A DNA stretch of 64,000 nucleotides, taken from NCBI GenBank assembly GCA_021397845.1, contig CM038044.1:57077851-57141850 (forward strand). The letters are read 5' to 3'. A program made the translations under genes and the position numbers. Shown one piece after another: positions 22,085 through 34,333 of the stretch; position 1 is the first letter of the stretch; each line of letters starts with the position of its first letter. The stretch comes from Areca catechu (lineage: Eukaryota > Streptophyta > Magnoliopsida > Arecales > Arecaceae). The notes beneath the pieces were generated by a model that was not told where the DNA came from, did no database searches, and worked only from the letters and a program-made list of their open reading frames with translations.

Positions 22085-23495
22085 CAGAGGCAGACCGTCA
22101 AGGGGACAAGGTGGGCCTTGGCCCTCCTAATTTTCTGTAAACCACTTTATACCTTAGATTTGTTTAAGATAAATTCATATATAATAGGTATTTGCCCCTC
22201 CTCAAATTCCTCAAAAATAATCCAAAAAAAAAATCAGTAAAAAAATTCCAAACCGAGTCTTATAAAAAAAAATCAGTAAAAAAACCCCAAATCAAGTCTT
22301 ATAAAAAAATCAGTAAAAAGAATTTCCTAACAAGTCTTGTTTAAAAAAACAAAATGGAGAACAACTGACCTAGGTCACCTCCAAAATCCAGAAGCCCAAA
22401 CCCATTCGGCACCAACCGACAGTTGCCATCCCTGACAGGCGACAGTCGACAGGGCACCGCTACCGCTGGTTGCTGCCCCCATAGCCGCACCCATCATGGC
22501 ACCACCCCATGACAATGGTCCCTAGTCCCTACCCCGGGCCACCTGCTATCCCCTTCATGGCTTTGCCTATGGCTGGGCCACCATCTCCTCCAAAATTTGA
22601 AAGCCTAAACCCACCCGGCACCTACTGGCCACCACCATCCCCGATAGGCAACAGGGCACCCATTGCCCCCACGGCCCAACCTATCACAGTGCCACCCCAT
22701 AGTCCCTGCCTTAGGCCACATGCCATCTCCTTCACTGCTTTGTCGATGGCTAGACCATCGCTTCGCCAGAGAAGGAGGCCACCGATTATCATTGACTTGG
22801 AGAACTAGAGAAGCCCTCCATGACTCCATCTTCATCTCTTCGACTTCGACATCTCCAAAGACTAGAGTCCACAATCCAGAGAGACTGAGCGAGCTAAAAG
22901 GTATAATTTTGCTTAATTGCTTTATTCTTTTATGGTTGTGGGGGAGTTGGTGGGTAGTGGCCAGTGGGCTCATTCTTCTACGGTTTTGCCCTAGCTAACT
23001 AAATCCAAATCCTAGACCCCATCTATCACCACCGAGTGGAAAAGAAATATTACTTTTATTCCAGTATCTCCCATTACTTTAAGCACATATACTAATTAAT
23101 ATCCTCAAAAGACATTATAAATGACTTAAAAAACTTGTGCAGCATGTACAACATTATCCTAAATGAACATTTTTCTAGCATTTTACTTTCTAGTTTCCTG
23201 AGAATAATTAGTTTGGTTTGGATTGCAAAGATATCAAACTTTGCATCATGGAGAAGAGAATTTTTCTTGATTGGTGGGTATTCAATTAAAACCTTTGCAT
23301 CTTGCTTTCTATGTTAGATGTTATATTTCTTCTTGGAAAAGAATTGATATTTATTTCATATTATCGGTTCATTATGAGTAGAAAAATTAGTGATTTTTTC
23401 AAGAAAAAAGAAGTAGCAGAAAAAATGATGGTGGAGCGACGCAGCCTGCACTTGAGATTGAGGCTGAGATTGAACTTCATCAACCAATTTTAAGA
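22085..23495 (+). mobile_element. hAT-type DNA transposon, 5' part
   Basis: The left end CAGAGGCAGACC followed by 'ggtgggccttggccctcc' is the usual start of plant hAT elements that encode ZMYM1-like transposases (known ends begin CAGAGGCGGA). The transposase start lies at 23,374. The region between (22,330-23,360) has GC-rich Pro/Ala frames, then an AT-rich intron-like part. The right part is missing: at about 23,495 the sequence becomes copia reverse transcriptase on the opposite strand. Confidence 0.5.
23374..23495 (+). pseudogene. hAT transposase (ZMYM1-like) N-terminus, truncated
   Basis: The frame starts MSRKISDFFKKKE, like the conserved start of plant ZMYM1/TTF-type hAT proteins (a basic residue, then DFFK-R/K). 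A one-base frame change near 23,424 would lead to an acidic stretch (EIEAEIELHQP). The junction with copia removes the zinc finger, the catalytic fold and the dimerisation domain. The call rests on a short N-terminal motif and the nearby terminal repeat. Confidence 0.4.
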
Positions 23496-25062
23496 AAGCA
23501 GTCTTCACGTCCATCTGCCAGATTTCATAATCATGATATGTTGCTATGGCAAGCAATATCCGAATGGACTTGGGCATGGCTACAGGTGAAAAGGTTTCAT
23601 CATAGTTAATTTCATGTTTTTGTCTAAAACTTTTTGCCACCAGCCTGGCCTTGTAGGTTTCTACTTGACCATCTGCTCCTATCTTCTTCTTGAAGACCCA
23701 TTTACACCCTATTTGGTTAATTCTTTCAGGTGGATCTACCAAGGTCCAAACCTGATTTGAATACATGGTGTCCATTTCAGATTTCATGGCATTTAGCCAT
23801 TTATTGGAGTCTTTTCTCTTGACAGCTTCCGAATAGGTCATGGGATCATCATCCTGAATGATACTGGCTTCATTGTCATCTTCGATGACAAAGCCATATC
23901 TGAGAGGTGCTCCCTGCACCCTCTCTGACCTTTGGAGAGGAGGTGTGTGTTATGGCTATTCCTGATCTACAAGAACTTCTGGTTGAGGGATTTCATTCGA
24001 AGGCTCTTCAGGTTGTTGATTTTTTACTTTACTTAGTTCAAGTGTTGTTTCACTACTTCTTTCTTGGATGAATTCTTGCTCCAAGAATGTATCATGTCTA
24101 TTGACAAATACCTTTTGTTTAGTAGTATGATAAAAGAGGTATCCAACACCCTTTTTGGGATAACCAACGAACCTACATTTATCAGCCCTAGCACTTAACT
24201 TATGTCCAAAATTATTTTTGACATAAGCATAGCAACCCCAAATCTTTAAGTACTTAAGATTTGATTTTTTGCTATTTCATAACTCATATGGAGTGCTAGT
24301 CACTGACTTTGATAGTACCCTATTTAAAATATAGGTAGTAGTTTCCAGGGCATGTCCCTAGAAGGAAATGGAAAGATCTTTGAAGCTCATCATGGACCTC
24401 ACCATGTCTAACAAGGTGTGATTTCTCCTTTCTACCACACCATTTAATTGGGGTGTATAAGGAGGAGTCCATTTAGAGATTATGCCTTTGTCCTTGAGAT
24501 GGTTTAAAAACTCACCAGACAAGTATTCACCTCCTCGATCAGAATGAAGAGTTTTAATACTATGTCCAGTTTGTTTTTCAACCATACTTTGATACTCTTT
24601 AAACTTATCAAAAGCTTCAGACTTATGTTTCAATAGATACACATGACCAAACCTAGATAAGTCATCGATAAATGTGATGAAGTAAGAGTATCCACCTCTG
24701 GCCTGAGTTGTCATAGGTCCACACACATCAGTATGCACAAGACCTAATAACTCAGTTGCCCTATCCCCATGTCTAGTGAATGGAGACTTGGTTATTTTAC
24801 CTTTGAGACAAGACTCACAAGTTCCTAATGATTGAAAATCATAAGGATCAAAGTAATTATCTTTGACTAACTTGTTTATCCTTGACTCACTTATATGACC
24901 TAATCGGCAATGCCAGAGAAATGTGACATTGACATTATTGCTCTTTCTCTTTTTGTTACCAACAAGTAATATTTCATCATTGAGTTCTAATGTCAGAAGA
25001 CCATTAATAAAATAACAATGTCCAAATATTTTATTGCTATGAAGAATAAAGCAGCTACTACT
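23496..25062 (-). pseudogene. pol: C1 integrase and reverse transcriptase start
   Basis: From 25,062 down: a short linker, the integrase zinc-binding region (H...H in WHCRLGH, then CESC), and the catalytic core with HTDVCGPM (first Asp), HSDRGGEY (second Asp) and GVVERRNHTLL (Glu). After a linker containing WGCYAYVK and GYPKKGVGYLFY (24,300-24,100), the reverse transcriptase begins with NEWLNAMK-type sequence, WVFKKKIGADG and YKARLVAK, reaching QMDVKTAFL (first catalytic Asp) near 23,500. Beyond that the frame runs into antisense hAT sequence. The YVDD box and RNase H are absent. Stops interrupt the linker (for example near 24,275). Confidence 0.8.
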
Positions 25063-26733
25063 TGGTGTGGGCACCAGGATTAGATAGAGGCTCTTCAATC
25101 CTCTATGGATCTCTGAGTAGGATTTTAATCTGTTGGATCCTGTAATAAGGCTTCAAGCCTGAGCAATTTACTTTTGAGTTATGACTTGGTTTCAATTTTT
25201 TGTTTTAGTCATGTATCTTGGCCAATTTGGTCAATGGGTCCTATAATTAGCTGAACTGGTTCACAAGCTCAAGTCAATTTGAAGTTGGGCTCAGGCTTGT
25301 TTGAAGTTAGGTCCACAAGTGGGCATTCAAGTCAAGCCCAATTATAGACAGGTCAAGCCCTCTCTCCATGCTAAGTAGGAGTGCCACTTCAGCTCATGGA
25401 GTGCCACCTCATCAGTACCACTTGGCATGATGAAGTGCCACATCGCCAAGCCACTTGGGCAGCCAAGAGGAGATGGAAGCTTCAAAGTCAATGCCATGTG
25501 GATGTCCCATCAAGCCTCTCCTTGATCCAACCCAACAACATCCCCACCCCACTCCCCACATCAAAGCCTTTTCCAAAGAAGCATGGGCGGCCAAGGAAGG
25601 TCAAAGGAGCATCCCATGATTCTTGAAGACAACATCCCCATCCCACTCCCCCTATCAAGCCTTTTTTCAAAGAACCATGGGCAGCCAAGGAAGGTCAAAA
25701 GAGCATCCCTTGATTCTTGAAGACAAGTCCACACAACACTCCCCAAATCAAGCTACCAAGATCAAGCTCATGGTCAGTCAAAGGCTCATGAAAGGAGTTC
25801 AAAATTTGAATGGGGACAACATCCTCTCTTTCGTCCCCGAAGCAAGCTTTCCACCAAATCAAGGCCAGCTAAAGGAGGATTTCAAGAGCTCAAAATTAGA
25901 TTTTAGGCACCCCTTGATGAAGATGTGTAACCTCATTTTTCATTTGAATTTTGAATGGGACTTAAGAGCTTATAAAAAGGGCCCTACTCCTCTTATAAAA
26001 ATAATTTTTGATGAATGAAAAAATGTGAAGTTCTTCTTCTATTAGCACTTGTCTTCTTGGACTAGGAACTCTGTAAGAGAGTGCCTTTGTCCTTCGGGAC
26101 ATCGAGGGATGAGGGATGAAAGGCCCTGAGTTACCATCCTCCTTCACAAGCCACCATTCCATCTTCAAGCAAGGACGCTACCTGGAAGATCCACCTAGAC
26201 ACCCAACGAGAAGAGCCCTCCTCGACCACCATCTTCGACTCCTTTCCCAACACTTCATACTTTCTTATACCTCTACTTGCTATTTTCTAATCCTTTACTT
26301 GGTTTCTCGTAGGTCCTGTAGGTGCCACGGGCAAAGGACTCGGTCTCCCTTGCCTTTTGGACCATCGGATGAAAAGCCGACGAATCCGCAGGGTCGAAGG
26401 CTTGGTCCTCCAGGCCGCATCTGTGAGTGTGAGCGAACTCAGAATCAGGCACATCAGAATCTTCAAGGTTTGCACTTCCTAGTCTCCTAAGTAGGTATTG
26501 ATTTAGAGCTAAGTCCACGGGATTTCTCAATCCCGAGGTCCTCTCTTCATCATTGTTTAGGAGCTAAGCTTGCATGCTAGAAGTTTCTTGTGCTTAAAGA
26601 ACCTCTAAGTTTAATCTTTGCTTGACTTCGAGAATCAGAAAATCTCTTAAAACCTAAATCACAAAAGAAAAAAATCTATTTGCATATCCATCTCATCATT
26701 AGTATAGTCCCACATCATCTTAGTCCCACATCA
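25063..26733 (+). repeat. X 5' LTR (1,671 bp)
   Basis: TGGTGTGGGCACCAGG to CCCACATCA. It matches the pieces 46,691-47,474, 49,898-50,706 and 57,015-57,092. Its promoter is at 25,969. The part from 26,086 on is duplicated at 38,173. Confidence 0.85.
25969..25979 (+). promoter_or_regulatory. TATA box in X 5' LTR
   Basis: CTTATAAAAAGG, with the 3' LTR copy reading CTTATATAAAGG at 50,024-50,035. It is likely the X promoter. Confidence 0.6.
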
Positions 26734-26738
26734 ATTCC

Positions 26739-26750
26739 TGGTATCAGAGC
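26739..26750 (+). other. X primer binding site
   Basis: TGGTATCAGAGC, a perfect initiator-tRNA-Met type site, five bases after the LTR. A second copy at 38,826-38,837 belongs to the duplicated segment. Confidence 0.85.
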
Positions 26751-26790
26751 AGGCTAGGACATTGTTCTCTTTAAGTACTCGGATCGGGTG

Positions 26791-26890
26791 CTTCACCATG
26801 GCCATCCGGTCATAGAAAAAAGTAGGGCTGCAAGACCCTTACATCCCATTCAAAGGGGATTTCCTATGGCGTGTAGGGGTACCGATGTGA
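26791..26890 (+). promoter_or_regulatory. Shared structured leader element (X copy)
   Basis: CACCATGG starts a five-codon ORF (MAIRS, stop). Then AGGGCT-GCAA-GACCCT, CCC-N8-GGG and CCTA-N7-TAGG can each fold. The duplicated copy at 38,878-38,976 keeps the pattern. Confidence 0.65.
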
Positions 26891-27027
26891 CTGACCCTTG
26901 AAGGGAAAAACAAAGAGATAGATTTTAGATCCTAAAGAAAAGTTTTGCATCATTAGATTTCAACATCTTTAAAATTTCTACATTTTTCCAATCCAGTACA
27001 TGGTCTGCTATTTTAGTTGTTTCTACC

Positions 27028-28677
27028 TGTTACGGCCGTAACGATGACATGGCCGGGCTCAGATACCGTCGGATATGATCGAGCCACGTGGAGGTTTCTT
27101 CGACCGAGTCAGCGCCACTTTGCCGAGATCGAGCTCGGCAAGGGTACTTCACCATACGACTTCCCAAGATGAAACCGCCCTCGTCGAAGTCGAGCTCGGT
27201 TCGGGGCTCCTCCTGCCACCTCGCCAGGCGTCCACCCAGGAGGAGTACGCCTAGGTCGAGGTCGGCCACTTCTTCGCTCCTTCGCCAGGTGACCCCCAGA
27301 GGCGGGTCCACCTCGGCCGAAGCCAGACGACCTCCTGCCACCCCGCCAGGTGTCCACCCGGGAGGGGTCCACCTAGGCCGAGGTCGGCCGCTTTTGCGCT
27401 CCTTCGCCAGGTGACCCCCAGAGGCGGGTCCACCTCGGCCGAAGCCAGACGACCTCCTGCCACCTCTCCAGGTGTCCGCCCAGGAGGGGTCCACCTAGGC
27501 CGAGGTCGGCCGATCCTTCGCTCCTTCGCCAGGTGGCCCCCGGAGACGGGTCCACCTCGGCCGAAGCCAGGCAACCTCCTGCCACCTCGCCAGGTGTCCG
27601 CCCAGGAGGGGTCCACCTAGGCCGAGGTCGGCCGATCCTTCGCTTCTTCGCCAGGTGACCCCCAGAGACGGGTCCACCTCGGCCGAAGCCAGGCGACCTC
27701 CTGCCACCTCGCCAGGTGTCCACCCAGGAGGGGTCCATCTAGGTCGAGGTCGGCCGATCCTTCGCTCCTTCGCCAGGTGACCCCCGGAGACGGGTCCACC
27801 TCGGCCGAAGCCAGGCGACCCCCTGCCACCTCGCCAGGTGTCCACCCAGGAGGGGTCCACCTCGGCCGAGGTCAGGCCGCCCGTATAGAGAAGATCCCAA
27901 AGAAAGAGGTGCAGGTTCCGAGGTCGACCCTCGAGCCGTGCGCATCACAGGCGGTGCCCCGTACAGATGGCGACGGCACGCGAAACACCATTTGCATCGG
28001 CCCGATAGGTCCCGCAGTCGAGAGGCACGGTTCTGACAAAACAGGGCCCGTAAACGGATGGCGCCTACACTTGGGAAGGAGAGCGCTCTCACTGGGCCCG
28101 AGGTCTGACCGGTCGCCTTACCGGCGCCACCCCCCTTCTGTCTTTGCCCTTTCCCCGCTGGGCTCGACGAACGAGATCGGAAAGCCGCCTGGCCCTCAAC
28201 ACCGAAGGGGGAAAGAGAAAAGGATGGGAAGGGGAGCCTCCCAGGAGGAGAAGACAGGCGAACAGCGAGAGGAGATAAAAAGAAGGAAGCTGGGGACGAC
28301 AAGGTAAGCTGATCGGGCTGGGGACAAGTAAGAAACAGTGGCCAAAAGCCTCGTTTCGAGGGTGAGATCCAAGGTCCCGAGAGGGGATCGCTTGGCGTGA
28401 GCTCGTCAAGGAGGCCTGGCTGAATTTCTGGTCCCCATAGCACCTTTCTTGCTAGTAAATTCTCTGAGCCTGGGACTCCTTCGGGGGCCCGTCTTGGAGA
28501 ACCTGTTCCTTCTTGTCGTCTACTAACTTGACCGTCGGAGCTCCCTCGCCGGGATCCCCGGCCAGGGTCTTCTGACCCTCTCTTGCAGGTCCGCTCCAGC
28601 CAGGAGGCTCCGGGAGCCAGGCAGTCCGGTAGGATCGATGGATCCGAGGCACGGGCGCGGCGACGAGATCGGCAACA
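27028..28677 (+). repeat. L 5' LTR (1,650 bp)
   Basis: TGTTACGGCCGTAACG (itself palindromic) to CGGCAACA. The complete right LTR (39,115-40,764) has exactly the same length with scattered substitutions. A TATA-like AGATAAAAAG occurs near 28,272 (AGATAAAAGG in the right copy). Confidence 0.85.
27223..27878 (+). repeat. 122-bp tandem repeats inside L LTR
   Basis: Units start CCAGGYGTCCACCC at 27,223, 27,345, 27,467, 27,589, 27,711 and 27,833. The right LTR holds the same array (about 39,310-39,965). Long frames on both strands here arise from the repeat and are not genes. Confidence 0.85.
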
Positions 28678-28680
28678 GAT

Positions 28681-28700
28681 TGGCGCACCAGGAAGGGGAA
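28681..28700 (+). other. L primer binding site
   Basis: TGGCGCACCAGGAAGGGGA lies three bases after the LTR. TGGCGC is the usual start of primer sites in Tat/Athila-type elements, unlike the tRNA-Met type in X and Y. I do not assign the tRNA. Confidence 0.65.
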
Positions 28701-28756
28701 CAGGACAACACCCCCTAGCGAGAGCCAGCTTTCTGCAGGTATCGCACTCTCCGATA

Positions 28757-31700
28757 ATGGTGGTCACTTGTGGGCGCGAGGCGTCCACCAGCCGTGCGGG
28801 GGAGGTTCCCTCCCCTCAAGGGGCCCACAGCCCGGAGAGGGAGCTTCCAGCTCCCCCTCCTCTTCCACCACAGCCGACCTCAGCAGACGGGCCCCTCGCG
28901 ACCGTCATCCAACAGCTGCAGACCTTGACCTTGACGGTCCGGCAGCTTCAAAATCAGCAGCGGTCCCTGGCCACGTAGCCGCAGCCAGGGACCCCCGCGG
29001 CCCGAGCCGCGGGACAGCGTGGGAGCTTGCGCTCCATTCAGGGCAGGCCATCCCACCCGAGGGCAGTCTCCAACCCCCGCGGGAGCCACCAAGCTCCCGC
29101 GAAAAGAAATTACTCTGGTTCGGCGGATCACGAGAGTCGATCCCCGGCCGATGAAGCCGAGACGGTGCATCGCAGCAAGCGACGCCGAGGCCTGACTTCG
29201 CACCGAGACCGATCGGCGCCCCCTTCACCTGCGGCCTCGAGGGAAGACTCCACCGACGAGGCCATCAGGCGCCGGGCTGAGAGGCGTCTGGAGGAGCATG
29301 AGCGCAAGTTAGCGGAGTTCGCCCGCCGATTTGCCGACCTGCAGAACTCATCGGCGGACCCGGCGGGCTACGACTCCCGTCCCCCCTTCTCTGAAGAAAT
29401 CCAGGCAGAGCCGATCCCAAAACGGTTCCGCATGCCGCAGGTGGATCCCTACGACGGGACCACCGACCCTCTGGACCATCTAGAGAGCTACAAAGCTCTC
29501 ATGAGGGTCCAGGGGGCCACCGACGCTCTTTTGTGCATCGCCTTCTCGGCCACCCTCCGGAAGGCCACTCGAGTCTGGTTCACCCGCCTCGAGCCTGGAT
29601 CCATTTGCTCCTTCCACCAGCTGGAAGGAAAGTTTGTGGCGCACTTCGACGCTTATCGAAAGGTGCCGAGAGAGGTGGACAGCCTCTTCTCCATCCGCCA
29701 GCAGGACCAGGAGCTGCTCCGGGACTACATCACCCGGTTCAAGATCGCAGCCCTGGAAATTTACAGCCTGGACGAGCCCGTCGCCATGCTGGCTTTGAAG
29801 CGCGGGCTCAAGACGTCCCGCCTGACCTACTCCCTGGACAAGAAGCCACCCAGGACGTACTCCGAGCTCCTCCTCCGTGCCCATAAGTACATCCGGGTGG
29901 AGGAGGCCAACCGCACCCATCGAGAGTTGGACGGGAAGACTCTGAAGAGGCCGCCCCCGAGAGATACCCCGGGAGCTCGGAAGCCCGGGCCATCAGCCGA
30001 CCCTCGCCCGAATCTAAGGCCGAGGGGCGAGGCCACTCCGGATCGGAGGTTCACCCCTCTCCTCGCACCTCGGACGAAGATCCTCATGGAAATCGAGGGC
30101 GAGCGCTACCTCCGCTGACCTCCTCCTCAGAACCCGAGGGCTACCCGGGACAAAACGAAGTACTGCCAGTTCCACCGTGAGCATGGTCACGACACAGAGG
30201 AGTGTCGCAACCTGAAGCGGGAGATCGAGGAGTTGATCAGGAAGGGCTACCTCAGGAAGTTTGTCAGGAACGAGGCCCCCCCGGAGGGGCAGCCACTCGC
30301 GGCTTTACCACCAGCCCCTACAATCGATAACCGCCCGACGGAGAAGCCCGTGGGCATGATCTCACGCGGGGTCGGGCGAGCGGCGAAGAGAGCCCGGGAA
30401 GTCAGGAACCCAGAGAATGTAATCCCTCCCGAGGAGGGGAAGGATAATGAAAATGTAAACAACGATGCCGTGGTGGTCGAGATGACCATCGCGAAGCATC
30501 CTGTACATCGAATCATGGTGGATAGTGGAAGCTCGGCTGACATACTTTTTTACGATGCCTTCTCTCGGATGAATTTGTCCCACGGTCAGCTGAGACCGGT
30601 ACATACCCCCCTGATAGGTTTTACAGGGGATTCCGTGGGGGTCGAAGGGGAGATCACTCTCCCGGTCACCGTCGGATCCCCACCTCGGCAAACAACCATC
30701 CTGATGACGTTTACCGTCGTCAGGCTCCCTTCGCCTTACAACGCCATTCTCGGACGTCTCGGGCTCAACCAACTAGACGCCATGATTTCCACGAAAAGGT
30801 TGTTGGTGCAGTTCCCCACGCCTTCCGGGCTCGGGGAGATGAAGGGGATGACCCAGCCAGTCCCGCTTTGCCTCCAGACGGTCCCGGGCGCCCGGTGCAC
30901 GGAGCTCGCCCCCGATGTCGACGACCTCGACCTAAGGGAGAGGGAACCCAGGAGAGGGCCCGTAGAGCGCCTGCTGACTTATCCCCTCAGTTCCGACCCG
31001 CTGAAGATGGTGCAGGTCGGGGCGCAACTCCCTGAGGAAGAACGGACCCGCCTGCTGGAGTTCCTCCGTGCGAACGCAGACGTGTTCGCCTGGTCAGCGG
31101 CCGACATGCCGGGCATTCCGCCCGAGGTCATCACGCATAGGTTGAACGTGGACCCAAGCTGCCGCCCGGTCTGCCAGAAGAAGAGGAGCTTCTCCATGGA
31201 GAGACAGAAGGCCATCAATGAGGAGGTGGAGAAACTCCTCGCCGTCGGCTTTGTGCGGGAAGTCCAGTATCCCAGCTGGCTAGCAAACGTGGTCATGGTA
31301 AGAAAGAGTAGTGGTAAGTAAAGGATCTGCATGGACTACACCGACCTCAACCGAGCTTGCCCAAAGGACAGCTTCCCTCTTCCAAAGATCGACCAGCTGG
31401 TCGACACCACCTCGGGACATCGCCTCCTGTCGTTCATGGACTCCTTCTCTGGATACAACCAGATCTGAATGAGCCCGGAGGACGAAGAGCATACCGCCTT
31501 CATAACCGACTGCGAAACTTTTTGCTACATAATGATGCCATTCGGCCTCAAGAATGTTGGAGCTACGTACTAGCGTCTGGTCAATAGGATCTTCAAGGAC
31601 CAGATCGGCCGCAACATGCAGGTGTACGTGGACGACATGCTGGTAATGAGCAAACCCGATTCGGACCACGTAGCTGACTTGGCGGAGACATTCGGTAACC

Positions 31701-34207
31701 TTCGACGTCATCAGATGAAACTAAACCCAGCGAAGTGCGCCTTCGGCATCTCTGCCGGGAAGTTCCTAGGATTCATGGTGACCCAAAGAGGAATTGAAGC
31801 CAACCCGGAGAAGGTCCAGGCCATCCTGGACATGGAACAACCCGTCTCCAAGAAGCAAGTGCAGCAACTCACCGGCCGAGTTGCGGCCCTCAGCCGCTTT
31901 ATCTCCAGGTCGGCAGATCGTTGCCGTCCCTTTTTCAAGGTGCTGAGAAAGATGAACGACTTCGCTTGGACCGAGGAATGCCAGGAGGCCTTTGAAGAGC
32001 TGAAGAAGATGCTCGCATCGCCACCGTTGCTGTCCAGGCCCGAGGAGGGGGAGGAACTCATCCTCTACCTGGCGGTCACCCCGGAAGCCGTCAGCTCGGT
32101 CCTGGTTCGAACCGATGACCAAGGAGTCCAGCGGCCAGTATACTATACCAGCAAACTTCTCCGCGATGCGGAGCTCAGGTATTCTCGGCCCGAGAAACTC
32201 ATTTTCGCGCTAATATTGTCTGCCCAGTGTCTCAGGCCCTATTCTCAAGTGCATCCCATCGCTGTCCTGACGGATCAACCGCTGAAAGCGGTGCTCAGCC
32301 GACCCGACACTTCGGGACGATTGGTAAAGTGGGCACTGAAGCTCAGCGAGTTCGACATCGCGTACAGGCCAAGGTCAGCCATGAAGGCGCAGGTGCTGGC
32401 TGACTTCTTGGTCGAATGCGCAGGCTTGGGCAAGGAGCCCGAGGAAGGCCCCTCAGGACAGCCGCTGAAGACAGGCCCCGATGAGCCCGGAGAAGATGCC
32501 TGGATCCTCCATGTAGACGGAGCCTCGAACTCCAGCGGAAGCGGAGCCGGACTCATCCTTGCCAACAGCGATAAGGTCATCGCCGAATGCGCGCTCCGTT
32601 TCCAATTCCCCGTGACCAATAATCAGGTGGAGTACGAGGCACTTCTTGCCGGGCTGAGGGTCTCCCGCGAGCTGGGCGTGACCAACCTCAAAGCTTTCAC
32701 CGATTCCCAGCTCGTGGCGGGACAGGTCTCCGGGGAGTATGCCGCGCATGACCCCCAAATGGCGAAGTACTTGGAGCTCGTCAAAGCGAGCGCGTCCAGA
32801 TTCCGGCGCTTCGACATCTTCCACATCCCCCGCAGGGAGAACGCCCGTGCGGATACTCTCTCCCGGCTGGCGACCCTGCCGGACTCGATGCTGGGCCGCG
32901 CTCATGTGGAGCACCTTGAGGTCCCAAGCCTCGAGACCCCGGTGGAGGTCCATCAGGTCAGCCATGAACCCAGCTGGATGGACAAGTACGCCGAATACAT
33001 CACCAGTGGCACCCTGCCGGAGGACCGCGAGACGGCTCGCCTTATCAGAAAGAAAGCCGTGCGATTCGTCCTGATGGATGGGCAATTTTATCGAAGATCC
33101 TACTCCTACCCCCTCCTCAAGTGTGTAGGACCCGCGGAAGCCAAGCTCATGCTCCAGGAGATTCACGAAGGCATCTGCGGGAACCATGTGGGGGGCAGAG
33201 CATTGGCCTACAAGGCCCTTCGTCAGGGCGACTTCTGGGAGACGATGAAGGAAGACGCCGCTGACTTCGTGAAGAAGTGCGACCAGTGCCAGCATCATGC
33301 CACGGTGCAACAGCAGCCCTCCAATCCAATCTTCCAGCTTTCAGCTCCCTGGCCATTCGCCCAGTGGGGGATGGACCTTCTGGGCCCATTCCCGCCGGCG
33401 TCTGGACAGTGGAAGTTCTTGATAGTGGCCATCGACTACTTCACGAAGTGGGTCGAGGCCGAACCCTTGGCACGGATCACTGAAGCAAATGTCGCCAAGT
33501 TCTTTTGGAAGTCGATTGTTTGCCGCTTCGGCCTCCCCCACACCGTGGTTACTGACAACGGGCGCTAGTTCGATTGCCGGGAGTTCGAAGAGTTCTGCGG
33601 TGACCTCGGCATCAGGCATCGCTTCACCTCGATGGCGCATCCCCAGACCAATGGAGAGGCCGAAGTCACAAACAGGACCATTTTGCAGGGTCTCCGCACG
33701 CGGCTAGACCAGGCCAAAGGCAGATGGGCCGAGGAGCTCCCAAGCATCCTCTGGGCATACCACACCACCCCGAGGACAGCTACCGACGAGACCCCGTTCA
33801 ACCTCGTCTTCGGAGCCGAAGCGGTCATCCCGATCGAACTTAGCCTACCCACGCTGTGTGTGGAACAATATGACGAGGCAGAAAACCCCGCCAGGATGAT
33901 ACTCAACCTTGACCTTCTTGAGGAGACGAGGGACAAGGCCCGAGTACAGATGGCGGCGTATAGGCAGCGTGTGGCTAGGTATTACAACTCCCGAGTGCGG
34001 CCGAAGTTTTTTCGTCCCGGAGATCTGGTCCTCCGGTGCGCTGAAGCTTCTCAGCCACGGGAATGCGGCAAGCTCTCACCCAACTGGGAGGGCCCGTACC
34101 GGGTAGCAGAAGCCCTCCCCCACGGCGCCTACTACCTGGAAGAGTTGGGAGGTGCCAGGTTTCCCCGGACGTGGAACGCCTCGAACCTAAGAGTGTATTA
34201 TCAATAA
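28757..34207 (+). pseudogene. gag-pol: L gag-pol polyprotein, six premature stops
   Basis: One unbroken frame of 1,816 codons from MVVTCGRE to RVYYQ. In order: a proline-rich N-terminus; capsid-like gag (DPYDGTTDPLDHLESYK, 29,440-29,900); a knuckle-like CQFHREHGHDTEEC (30,161); protease HRIMVDSGSSADILF (30,508); reverse transcriptase from 31,030 with MPFGLKN and YVDDM (31,624); a connection region, then RNase H with HVDGASNSSGSGAG (32,510) and FTDSQLVAGQ; integrase with zinc-binding H/H and CDQC (33,280), MDLLGPF, TDNG and NGEAEVTN. Stops are at 28,976 TAG, 30,116 TGA, 31,319 TAA, 31,466 TGA, 31,571 TAG and 33,566 TAG. No frameshift is needed. All six are explained by C-to-T or G-to-A changes, as expected from deamination of methylated DNA. 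The start codon was chosen as the first ATG of this frame. Confidence 0.85.
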
Positions 34208-34333
34208 TGTAAGGTTCCCCACTCCTGCAATAAATTTTCCTTGCTTCAAACGCTCTCTTCTCACTTTGTAGGGAAACCGGCGCATTGCCCTGAGTTCGGC
34301 ATGCTCGACCATGGCCGACGGTCGAAGGAAGCG

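Noticed and set aside
22509..22808. Proline-rich 99-codon frame
   Set aside because: Lies in the 5' part of a hAT element with no domain and no continuity with the transposase start.
27030..28788. Several 100-350-codon frames in the L LTR, repeated at 39,100-40,530
   Set aside because: They follow the 122-bp repeats and GC-rich LTR sequence, shift with the repeat period and show no domain.
31711..33640. Long minus-strand frames opposite L pol (up to 285 codons)
   Set aside because: Shadows of the GC-rich plus-strand polyprotein, whose motifs are unmistakable.
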